Below, one piece after another: positions 11,601 to 23,600 of a stretch of DNA of 64,000 nt (position 1 is the stretch's first letter; each line of letters begins with the position of its first letter). This DNA is from Tragulus kanchil (lineage: Eukaryota; Chordata; Mammalia; Artiodactyla; Tragulidae). The notes below the pieces were generated by a model. It was not told the origin of the DNA. It was given only the letters and a program-made list of their open reading frames with translations, and made no database searches. The stretch is from contig JAIOJX010000002.1 in NCBI GenBank assembly GCA_022376925.1, forward strand, positions 135,790,831 through 135,854,830. Reading direction: 5' to 3'. The translations under genes were made by a program, and so were the position numbers.

Positions 11601-14600
11601 TAGACCCACTGTTGGGTCTCTCTCCTTGATGGAGCAAATAAATAAATTACCATCTCTGAGTTTTTATGGTTCGATCAGCACCTTCAATGTATTTGCTTTC
11701 CTTTATAATCTATGTATCTTTAGTATATATTTAGAAATATTATTCTAGGATGCAGAGACACTACCAAAGGCACTAAAAATTTTAAAAAGGAGGTGAAAAA
11801 CCTTCAAGTCAATGAACTTTCCTTTGGTTCTAGGTATGATTTTACGCATCTCCACCCATCCCTTCACAAGTTGCTGTGGATCGATCTGAGTTCCTGGTAA
11901 ATTGGGGCTTCCTCTGAATTCTAGGTTTCGCGGCCGTTGGCGGGCTGGAGGGTCTGGAGGAGAAATACTTTCTGGCCGTGGCGAGCAACCGGAGTGGGAA
12001 CAGCAGCTGTGGGCTGCCCCGGGAAGATGCCTTCCATATTTTCCGAGACCCAGTGACATCTGATCTCCCGTGGCCTGGGATCCTCTTTGGGATGTCTATC
12101 CCCTCCCTCTGGTACTGGTGCACTGATCAGGTAGGTACAGGGCCACAGGCTCTGCAAGCCGCCCTCCAGAGGCTTTCTTCTTTGGGGTGTCTAGAGGCTG
12201 GGTTTTTCCACTGTTTGTTCTCTTATTTATCTCTTACTTGACGTGGTGTCTTCTTTCTACTTTTACAGAGATTTGTTGTTTACAGATATGTATCTGAGCA
12301 TGCATACCAATTGGGCGAAAAAAGGGCTCTGATACCAAAATATACCCGATTTTTAATCCAAATATTTTATAGTTACTGCCAATGTACTGAAACACTGTGT
12401 CCATGGTTACTTTAAAACGAAATTGTTGGCTTCCCTGGTGGTCCAGTGGGTAAAAAGTCCGCCTTGCAGTGCAAGGGACACTGGTTCTCTGGCCCCAAAA
12501 TATTCCATGTGCTGCGGAGGGGTTGGACCAGTGTGTCCACTTATGAGCCAGCGCTCTGGAGCCGGTGCTCTGCAGGGAGAGAGGTCACTGCGATGGGAGG
12601 CCCATGCATGCTGGAGAATAAAGATGGATGAAAATAATAAATAACTAAGAAAAAGCTCATGCCATGAAGTTAAAAACAAACAAACACTTAAAAGCTTAAA
12701 AAAAAAAAAAAGCTAAATTGTTATTAGACCCACTGTTGGGTCTCTCTCCTTGATGGAGCAAATAAATAAATTACCATCTCTGAGTTTTTATGGTTCGATC
12801 AGCACCTTCAATGTATTTGCTTTCCTTTATAATCTATGTATCTTTAGTATATATTTAGAAATATTATTCTAGGATGCAGAGACACTACCAAAGGCACTAA
12901 AAATTTTAAAAAGGAGGTGAAAAACCTTCAAGTCAATGAACTTTCCTTTGGTTCTAGGTATGATTTTACGCATCTCCACCCATCCCTTCACAAGTTGCTG
13001 TGGATCGATCTGAGTTCCTGGTAAATTGGGGCTTCCTCTGAATTCTAGGTTTCGCGGCCGTTGGCGGGCTGGAGGGTCTGGAGGAGAAATACTTTCTGGC
13101 CGTGGCGAGCAACCGGAGTGGGAACAGCAGCTGTGGGCTGCCCCGGGAAGATGCCTTCCATATTTTCCGAGACCCAGTGACATCTGATCTCCCGTGGCCT
13201 GGGATCCTCTTTGGGATGTCTATCCCCTCCCTCTGGTACTGGTGCACTGATCAGGTAGGTACAGGGCCACAGGCTCTGCAAGCCGCCCTCCAGAGGCTTT
13301 CTTCTTTGGGGTGTCTAGAGGCTGGGTTTTTCCACTGTTTGTTCTCTTATTTATCTCTTACTTGACGTGGTGTCTTCTTTCTACTTTTACAGAGATTTGT
13401 TGTTTACAGATATGTATGATCCCAGATTAGTCATATGTATATCCCTCCATCCCACCCCTCCAGATGGTCACGCAGCACCCCTGCAGGATCCCCTTTCTCA
13501 CAGCGCAATGACAATAGCTACTTTTTTTTACGTATGATAGTGTAAGTTTTCATGCTATTTCCTTTATGCCTCCCACCCACTGTTCATTCCCCACAATGTC
13601 CATGTGTCTACTGTCCATGTCTGTTTTTCCATTGCTTCACTACATGTGTTATCATTACCATCCTACTAGACTCCATATGTATGTGTCAGTAGACATGGTG
13701 TCTTCTCTTTTTTTTTTTTTTTTGCATATTACTCTTTTTTAAAAAAAAAAAAAAAACAACTTTTATTTATTTATTTTTGGCTGTGCTGGGTCTTTGTTGA
13801 TGTGTGGGTTTAGCTGCTCTGCGGTATGTGGGATCTTCCCGGATCAGGGCTTGAACCTGTGTTTCCTGAATTGGCAGACAGGTTCGTATCCACTGAGCCA
13901 CAAGGGAAGCCCATGGTGTCTTCTTATTCTTGCTTGTGTCACATGGTAAAGAACTCACCTGCCAATTTAGAAGATATAAGAGACACTGGTTCAATCCCTG
14001 GGTCAGGAAGATCCCCTGGAGAAGGGCATGGCCACCCTCTCTAGTATTCTTGCATGGAGAATCCCATAGACGAGAACCCTGGAGGGCTATAGTCCATAGG
14101 GTCGCCAAGAGAAGGACATGAGTGAAGCAACCAAACAAGCTCACATGGACTCATGAATGTGCTGGAGGAAACTCTGGATGGATGTACCTAACACTAAGAG
14201 TGATGACCTATGGGAGGAAGGAGGGTAGGTGTGTCAGGATGGATGGAAACCGTTTCACTGCACACCTGTTCGTGCTTTCTCAGATTTCAAACCCTGTGAA
14301 TAGATCATCTGCCAGAATAGTTTTTTCCCATTACATTAAAGATCAACAATCTGTGTACCATTTTGGAAGCTGGATTTCATATTCAGGACTGAGGAGACTT
14401 GAACTAAAATAATGATCATGGAGTCAGATCGAGCCCCAATTTACTGGGAACTCAGATCAATCCTCTGAATTGATGTAGGAGGCACTGCAGAGAGTGAATC
14501 TAGGTCACCACATGGGTCAGAACTCCTCTGAGTGAAGAGCTAACACCCAAGGCAGAGATGGGTGCAATCTTGTCCCTTTAATAGAGCATTCTCCTTTCTC

Positions 14601-17600
14601 TTTCTCATCTCCCCTGGCCTTTTTCTTAGCAACTCTCAGGCTAGAGAGACCCTGGGAGACAGTTCAGGTGGAGGCTTAGAGCCTGGGCTTTAACCTTAAC
14701 AGGCATGGACACAAGTTCAGGTGGCATACTTTTGGGATACTGTTTATTATCTGCAGCCTCTATTTGCTCATTAGTGGGATTACTAATAATTGCAAAGGAG
14801 AAAAGCATTGGGAATTTGCTCATAGTCCTTTTGGTCACAGGGCATTTAATACACCATTAAATCATTTACATTTTTGCTATGGGTTTATGCTGCTGCTCCT
14901 GACACGGCTCACCAGCTTATATTTATTAATCTCTACAAATATTTCCCCGAGATGCCTCACACCCTTACTAGCAGGGATTCCTGTGTGCAACCCTTGAAAC
15001 TCACCTTCAACCCACTAAGCATAGATTAAGAGACTGGGGACTTAATCCACAGTGATCGAATCATCTTCCAGATGCCAGTGATAGGGACAGAGTAGAATAG
15101 GTAGGTGCTTGTAGAGTCCTAGTAGGGGATGGTAGGTAGAAGGGAGACACCTGAGAAAGGTTGAGAGACCAGTGAGTTGATGATAACTCAGGAGAGCTGC
15201 TCCTTGTTCAGTAAAGCAGGCTTGACTGGGTATAAACAGCTGATGAAGGAGGAGCTGGTGAAGAAGGAACTAATGATGTATGACTTGCATCTGTGTCTAC
15301 TTGAGGGGGGGGGGCGGTCTTCTACCATCCTATATATATGGCTGCCCACTTAATCAAAGAGACAGCAGAGCAGGGCAGGGCTTTCCTGCCTGCCCGCTTG
15401 CACCACTTACAAGTACCCTATCCTAATAAATCCTTTTCTTGTCTATCACTCTGCTTCTCGCTGAATTCTTTCTGCATTGAGGCACGAAGAACCTGAGCCT
15501 TGGTGGGTCCAGACATTGGGTGAGTGCTGGATTAAGTCCTGGCTGCGTGGGTTCAAGTCCCAGACAGGGTTTTGGTTGGGATTGAGTTCTGACTACGTGG
15601 GTTCAAGTCCCAAGAAGGGTTTTGGCTGGAATCCAAGCTCCAGCCACGTGGGTTCAAGTCCCAAGCAGGGTTCAATCAGGTCTGGGCCCTGGGTTTAAGT
15701 CTCAAATCGAGGTAAAACCCTTTTACCAGGGAGGGCAAGAGGACCCAGAAAACCAAGCCCTCCTTGGACCCCACGGCTTTTGGTCTTGTTACTGCTGAGC
15801 TAGATTCTGTCACATCCAAAGGCTGTGTTAGTTCATTGTGCCGTGCTGCCCTGTGGTGTGAGCTGTGTTTAGTTGCTCAGTCATGCCTGACTCTTTGTGA
15901 CCCCATGGACTGAAACCCGCCATGTTCTTCTGTTCATGGGGATTCTCCAGGCAAGAATACTGGAGTGGATTGTCACCCACTCCTCCAGGGGATCTCCCCG
16001 ACCCAAGGAGGAAACCCAGATCTCCTGCATTGCAGATGGATTCTTTACCATCTGAGCCACCAGGGAAGCCCAAGAATATTGGAGTGGGTAGCCTATCCTT
16101 TCTCCAGGAGATCTTCCCGACCTAGGAATTGATCCGGGATCTTCTGCATCGCAGGAGATTCTCTACCAGCTGTGCCACCAAGGAGATGCATATTTTGTCA
16201 GCTCTGTTATGTAGCTCACGTCAGAGCAAAGGAAGATGGGCTTGATGATAACTCAGGAGAGCTGCTCCTTGTTCAGTAAAGCAGGCTTGACTGGGTATAA
16301 ACAGCTGATGAAGGAGGAGCTGGTGAAGAAGGAACTAATGATGTATGACTTGCATCTGTGTCTACTTGAGGGGGGGGGGCGGTCTTCTACCATCCTATAT
16401 ATATGGCTGCCCACTTAATCAAAGAGACAGCAGAGCAGGGCAGGGCTTTCCTGCCTGCCCGCTTGCACCACTTACAAGTACCCTATCCTAATAAATCCTT
16501 TTCTTGTCTATCACTCTGCTTCTCGCTGAATTCTTTCTGCATTGAGGCACGAAGAACCTGAGCCTTGGTGGGTCCAGACATTGGGTGAGTGCTGGATTAA
16601 GTCCTGGCTGCGTGGGTTCAAGTCCCAGACAGGGTTTTGGTTGGGATTGAGTTCTGACTACGTGGGTTCAAGTCCCAAGAAGGGTTTTGGCTGGAACCCA
16701 AGCTCCAGCCACGTGGGTTCAAGTCCCAAGCAGGGTTCAATCAGGTCTGGGCCCTGGGTTTAAGTCTCAAATCGAGGTAAAACCCTTTTACCAGGGAGGG
16801 CAAGAGGACCCAGAAAACCAAGCCCTCCTTGGACCCCACGGCTTTTGGTCTTGTTACTGCTGAGCTAGATTCTGTCACATCCAAAGGCTGTGTTAGTTCA
16901 TTGTGCCGTGCTGCCCTGTGGTGTGAGCTGTGTTTAGTTGCTCAGTCATGCCTGACTCTTTGTGACCCCATGGACTGAAACCCGCCATGTTCTTCTGTTC
17001 ATGGGGATTCTCCAGGCAAGAATACTGGAGTGGATTGTCACCCACTCCTCCAGGGGATCTCCCCGACCCAAGGAGGAAACCCAGATCTCCTGCATTGCAG
17101 ATGGATTCTTTACCATCTGAGCCACCAGGGAAGCCCAAGAATATTGGAGTGGGTAGCCTATCCTTTCTCCAGGAGATCTTCCCGACCTAGGAATTGATCC
17201 GGGATCTTCTGCATCGCAGGAGATTCTCTACCAGCTGTGCCACCAAGGAGATGCATATTTTGTCAGCTCTGTTATGTAGCTCACGTCAGAGCAGAAGATG
17301 GGCAATGCCTTGTGCATTGACTGACAGCGTGTATTCTAGATCTTCCTGGGCAGAGATGGAAGAGGCAAATCACATTTCATAAAGTAATACACTGAAACAC
17401 GTACTGACCCTGCACCATTGACCAGCCATTGATTGAAGCGTTTCCTATGTATTGATTCATTCACGTTTATAACATTTCGATGATCTCTGCCCCGTGACTT
17501 GGGTCTGCAGGTTGTCATCCAAGGTCACACACTCTTCCCGGGGCTTGGGGTATTTGGAGCAGCACAACTCTGTTGGGATCAAACCCAACTAAACATCAAT

Positions 17601-20600
17601 TCACCAAGGTCTCTGCAACTTCTCCATAGGCTTCAAGAACCAGAAGCTAAGGAAATAGTGGAGAAAGTTCTGAGTTCATTTCAATCTGATGGCTGGAGAA
17701 GGACTTGTGAGGACCAGTCTTCTACTCTATGCACTCAAGAACATGTCATTCCCTTTGAGTGAATAAATCATTTTTTGCTCTTCAAAATTTGTGTATGTTG
17801 CCAAATCCTCACCAGCATTAATCTAGTTAGTGTTCCTCACTATACACAGTACTTTTCTTGTGATGAAACCTTTTTTTATGAGGTGAGAACTTTTAAGATC
17901 ATGTCTTAGAAACTTAAAAATAGACAACCCTTGGGCTTCCCTGGTGGTCCAGTGGGTAAGGACACTGCCTTGCAGTGCAAGGGGTGCCGGTTCGATCCCT
18001 GGTCTGGGAAGATCCCGTGTGCTGCAGAGCGGCAGGACCGATGTGTCCAATTGCTGAGCCGGAGCTCTGGAGTGCGTGCACCCCATGCCGGTGCTCTGTG
18101 ACAACAGAGGCCACTGCGATGGGAGGCCCACATGGGCCAAGGAGCAAAGATGAATGAAAATAGATAAATGAAAGACCAATAGAAGTGGCCTGCCCGCCCC
18201 TCTCTCCCCCGCCTCAAAAAAACAGGAAAAAAAAAAAAAAACACCAGACAACCCTGGGTGGACCAGTGGGTAAAGAGTCTGCCTTGCAGTGCAAGGGGCA
18301 CACGTTTGATCCCTGGCCAGGGAAGATCCCACGTGCTGCAGAGCGGCTGGACCGATGTGTCCAATTACTGAGCCGGAGCTCTCAAGCGCATGCGCCCAGA
18401 GCCGGTGCTCTGCGGTGAGAGAGGCCACTGCGATGGGAAACCCACACAGGCCAAAAGAATAAAAGATGGATAAAAATAAGTAAATAAAAAACCAAAAAAA
18501 GAGGCCAAAAATTTTAAAAAAAGTAATAGACAACCCAGTATTAACTATAGTCATACTTCCCAGTGGCTCAGTGGTAAAGAATCTGCCTGCGATGCAGGAA
18601 TCGTAGGAAACCAGGTTTGATCCCTGGATGGGAAAGATCCCCTGGAGGAGTAAATGCAACCCACTCCCGTATTTCAGCCTGGAGAATCCCATGGACTGAG
18701 GAGCCTGGCGGGCAAAGTCCAGAGGTTTGCAGAGTCAGGCATGACTGAAGTGACTGAGCACACATGCCCCATGCTGTACACTATGTCCCTACGACTTTAT
18801 TTTATAACTAAAATTTGTGGGTTTTGACCATTCATCCATTTGTGCTTCATCCATTTTGCCCACCCCCACCCTTTGTCCCTGACAACCACCAGTCTGTTCT
18901 GAGTGAATACGTCTTTTTTTTTTTTTAGTATTTGTTTATTTATTTGGCTGCACTGGGTCTTAGTTGTGGCATGTGGGATCTAGTTCCCCAACCAGGGATC
19001 AAACCCGGGCCCCCTGCATTGGGAGCTTAGAGTCTTAGCCACTGGACCATCAGGGAAGTCCCTGAGTGGATAAGTCTCTTTTTTTTGGCCACTTCTATTG
19101 GTCTTTCATTTATTTGTCTTCATCTATCTTTGTTCTTTGGCCTGTGTGGGCCTCCTATCGCAGTGGCCTTGCGTGTGGCAGAGCACCGGCTCTGAGCACA
19201 TGTGCTCCAGAGCTCTGACTTGGTAGTTGGACACATTGGTCCAACTGGTCCTGGGATCTTCCCAGGCCAGGGATCAAACCGGTGTCCATTACACTGCAAG
19301 GCAGTGTCCTTACCCACTGGACCACCAGGGAAGCCCTGATTGGATAAATCTTGACAAGCCCTATGTTATGCCACTCAACAGAGAGGAAGGGGTCTCATAC
19401 GCAGGTGTACCATATATAGTAACTATAAGCCTATACACACCAATCCTGTTGGTAGCAATATCTCAGAACCTCTCTTTCTCTTAACTCATCACTCCTAGCA
19501 AAGTATTTACATTTCTCTTCTATCTTCCTTCCAGTTCCTTCTCTCTCTGTCTTGGTATATCTCCCTGAGCCGGACCATTGGAACACAGGGATTGAGAATA
19601 GAAGACATGCTTCTTTGCAGAAGCCAGATGCATGAGGCTCCTGGGTCTTCTATGCCTACCAAGCAGCCATGCCCACCTAATTTGCCTTAAGTGAAAGTCA
19701 TCTCAACTTTCCAACCATCCCACTGTTTCCCAGGTGATTGTTCAGCGGACTCTGGCTGCCAAGAACCTGTCCCATGCCAAAGGAGGCTCTCTGATGGCCG
19801 CCTACCTGAAGGTGCTGCCCCTTTTCATCATGGTGTTCCCTGGGATGGTCAGCCGGGTCCTCTTTCCAGGTAAGAAGACAGTTGGGAGGAGAGGTTTTCT
19901 ATGAGTCTCAGACCCTGTGAAGTGCTCTAAATGCATTACTGACTGCTCCACAAGAATGCAACTGGAGTCCCTTCCTAGTCATTAGACTAGGTGTCTCCAT
20001 CCGGGCATCTACTGACTCCATGCTCTTTCCCAGTGTTGGTTCAGTGGAGTGGAGACCTATCTGGGGCTTTGCCTCAACTGTATATGTTAGTTCTTTATTT
20101 GGCTGTCAAGGTCTTAGTTGCAGCACTTGAGATTTTATTTTTAATTTAATCAATTTATTTATTTTGGCTATTCTGGACTTTCACTGCTGCCTCAGGCTCT
20201 TCTCTAGTTGCAGGGAGTGGGGGCTCCTCTTTAGTTGAGGTGAACAGGCTTCTTGTTGCAGTGACTTCCCTTGTTGTGGAACTTGGACTCTAGAGTACAC
20301 GGGCTTCAGTACTTGCAGCACATGGGCTCCATAGTTGCGGCTCTGAGGCTCTAGAGCACAGGCTCCATAGTTGTGGCTCACTGGCTTCATTGCTCCGCAG
20401 CATGTGGGATCCTCCTGGATCAGGGATTGAACCAGTGCCTCCTGCACTGGCAGGCGAACTCTTACCACTGAGCTACTAGGGAAACCCAGCACTTGAGATT
20501 TTTGATCTTTGTTGAGCACTTAGTTGTGGCCTGGCCAATCTAGATCCCCTGCCAGGGAATGAACTTGGGCCCCCTGCATTGGAAGTGCACAGCCTTAGCC

Positions 20601-23600
20601 ATTGGACCACCAGGGAAGAACCACAAACTAGAGTAAATCTTGTTCCAGATGCCAGCTCCCTGAAATCTCATGCAAAGGTTCCCCTCACATTTCAGTGGTT
20701 TGGCAATTTCAGTCCAATAGAATCTTTAGAGGAATACCTTTCTTAACAAAATGGGGGTATCAAGCCTCTAGAGTATTTGCCTTACCAATAATAAAAATTT
20801 GTTAGAGGAATGAGGTTTGCAGCATGGGGATTAGACAGGACTAGGAGTGGAGGATGTTACTGGGAGTCACTGGGATGTCAGGAGCTGGTGATCTGAATGG
20901 GAGAAAGCTGTCTGCCTCTGAACTGTCAACACTGTGATTAACTCAAATGGGCAGAAAACTCCCGCCCCTGCCCCTCCTCATCCATGATGTCACAGAGGTA
21001 AAGAAAGGGTAGAATGAAATGGTTGGTTGGTCCAGAGTTTTGTCAAAATAATTTAGAACAACATGAGTTAGGTGCAAGGACTTGGGGAAGAGAAGGGAGG
21101 GGCCACTGTCTGGGATGCTAGATGCTGGGCTAGAGCTTCTCCAGCCCCGATGCATGACGAACACAGAGTCGTTGGTCCTGTTTCCAGAGAAGAGGCATGT
21201 TGTGTGAAAACTCTCAGGTGAGAATAACTACTGGGATCGGGGCTGCATGGTGACTCGATGGGAAATACCCAGCCATGGGCAAGACAACCTATGAACAGAG
21301 AAAGTGACTTAAAGCAACCAACAGTCATTTTGCTAAGGGCCAATCCCTGTGGAGCTTGCCAGGTGGTACTAGTGTTAAAGAACCTGCCTGTCAATGCAGG
21401 AGACACGAGAGACGCCTGAGTCAGGAAGATCCCCTGGAGGAGGAAATGGCAACCCACTCCAGTTTTCTTGCCTGGAGAATTGCATGGACAGAGCAGTCTG
21501 GCAAGCACGGCGACAGTCCATAGGCTCACAAAGAGTCAGACACAACTAAAGTGACCTACCATTGAGGCGTGTTGCAATAGAGTGTGCAGCGATGAGTATG
21601 TACTCTGATTTGGTTACCGAAAGAGTGTATGGGGTCCGGCTGCTTGTTGCTCAAAAGCCAGTAGACAGGGCAGGTTGGTAGAAAGGAAATTTTGCTTCAT
21701 TTTAGATGCTGGCCACTGAGGGGGATGGGGTGACAAGGGTGGTGAACATCTGTCCAAAGGCCAGCTCCCCTGACCCCCTGGCAACCCGTGGGGCGAGAGA
21801 TTTGAGACAGATGGACGGGGCTCCATGCAGAGGCAGCACCGTCTGCTCTGACAGTCCTCTTCAAATTGGCCATTGTAGTCTGACCAGCTTCATCCTGGTT
21901 GTTTTAGGTACAGTGAGTCTTCGGTGTCAGGGTCCATTTGTTCCCATTTCTTTGAGGCCAGTTCTCGGAATTGTGGCAACTCATGTCCTGGGTACAGTGT
22001 GGTCATCATGTCGTGAACTCCTCCACCTGCGTGGCACTATCTCTAAGGCAGCTCACAGGGTGTGGCTCAGAATATTATCTATAGTCCTGGAGAAAGAACG
22101 GAAAGTCCTTGACCATGCTTAATGACTACATTATTATTATTTAGTTTTTTTATAATGTTGGATTTGAAAAATTTCAACATGAGTTAGGTGCAAGGACTTG
22201 GGAAGAGAAGGAGGGGCCACTGTCTGGGATGCTAGATGCTGGGCTAGAGCTTCTCCAGCCCCGATGCATGACGAACACAGAGTCGTTGGTCCTGTTTCCA
22301 GAGAAGAGGCATGTTGTGTGAAAACTCTCAGGTGAGAATAACTACTGGGATCGGGGCTGCATGGTGACTCGATGGGAAATACCCAGCCATGGGCAAGACA
22401 ACCTATGAACAGAGAAAGTGACTTAAAGCAACCAACAGTCATTTTGCTAAGGGCCAATCCCTGTGGAGCTTGCCAGGTGGTACTAGTGTTAAAGAACCTG
22501 CCTGTCAATGCAGGAGACACGAGAGCGCCTGAGTCAGGAAGATCCCCTGGAGGAGGAAATGGCAACCCACTCCAGTTTTCTTGCCTGGAGAATTGCATGG
22601 ACAGAGCAGTCTGGCAAGCACGGCGACAGTCCATAGGCTCACAAAGAGTCAGACACAACTAAAGTGACCTACCATTGAGGCGTGTTGCAATAGAGTGTGC
22701 AGCGATGAGTATGTACTCTGATTTGGTTACCGAAAGAGTGTATGGGGTCCGGCTGCTTGTTGCTCAAAAGCCAGTAGACAGGGCAGGTTGGTAGAAAGGA
22801 AATTTTGCTTCATTTTAGATGCTGGCCACTGAGGGGGATGGGGTGACAAGGGTGGTGAACATCTGTCCAAAGGCCAGCTCCCCTGACCCCCTGGCAACCC
22901 GTGGGGCGAGAGATTTGAGACAGATGGAGGGGGCTCCATGCAGAGGCAGCACCGTCTGCTCTGACAGTCCTCTTCAAATTGGCCATTGTAGTCTGACCAG
23001 CTTCATCCTGGTTGTTTTAGGTACAGTGAGTCTTCGGTGTCAGGGTCCATTTGTTCCCATTTCTTTGAGGCCAGTTCTCGGAATTGTGGCAACTCATGTC
23101 CTGGGTACAGTGTGGTCATCATGTCGTGAACTCCTCCACCTGCGTGGCACTATCTCTAAGGCAGCTCACAGGGTGTGGCTCAGAATATTATCTATAGTCC
23201 TGGAGAAAGAACGGAAAGTCCTTGACCATGCTTAATGACTACATTATTATTATTTAGTTTCCTTCGAGTGTTTTCCTTTGTTTCCACATATCTCACTTCT
23301 CTGACTAAATGTGTTATTTTTTCGCTTCTACATCATCATTTATTTTCATCCATCTTTTTTTATTCTTTGCCCTATGTGGGCCTCCCATTGCAGTGGCCTC
23401 TCTCGTTATAGAGCACCGGATCCGGGCACATGCGCTCCAAAGCGCTGGCTCGTCATTGGACACACCAGTCCAGCCGCTCTGTGGCATGCAGGATCTTCCC
23501 AGACCAGGGATCGAACTGGTGCCCCTTGCACTGCAAGGCGGATTCTTTACCCACTGGACCACCAGGGAAGTCCCTAAACTTGTGTTTTGACTAAAGTTTT

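Larger units (their letters stand above)
11201..13417 (+). repeat. Tandem duplication 5 (11201-12293 and 12327-13417), duplicates an SLC5A11 exon
   Basis: Two ~1.09-kb copies with a 33-base unmatched spacer at 12294-12326. Each contains one SINE, intron sequence and the complete 206-nt SLC5A11 exon with its splice sites. Differences include one-base changes in C and T runs near the start (TATACCCCGA versus TATACCCGA). Confidence 0.95.
15177..17303 (+). repeat. Tandem duplication 6 (15177-16241 and 16242-17303)
   Basis: A direct repeat with offset 1065, abutting. It duplicates an LTR-like element and an adjoining Bov-tA SINE. Differences include ATCCAAGC versus ACCCAAGC, and GCAAAGGAAGATGGG versus GCAGAAGATGGG at the end of copy 1. 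Confidence 0.95.

Noticed and set aside
11201..13417. Mutually exclusive exon pair in SLC5A11
   Set aside because: The copies are the same in the exon and in intron flanks, and the duplication is one of seventeen of the same type, mostly outside exons.
17823..18692. Long minus-strand open frame of 289 codons
   Set aside because: It runs through two antisense SINEs of the same subfamily; the same peptide motifs recur wherever that SINE occurs.
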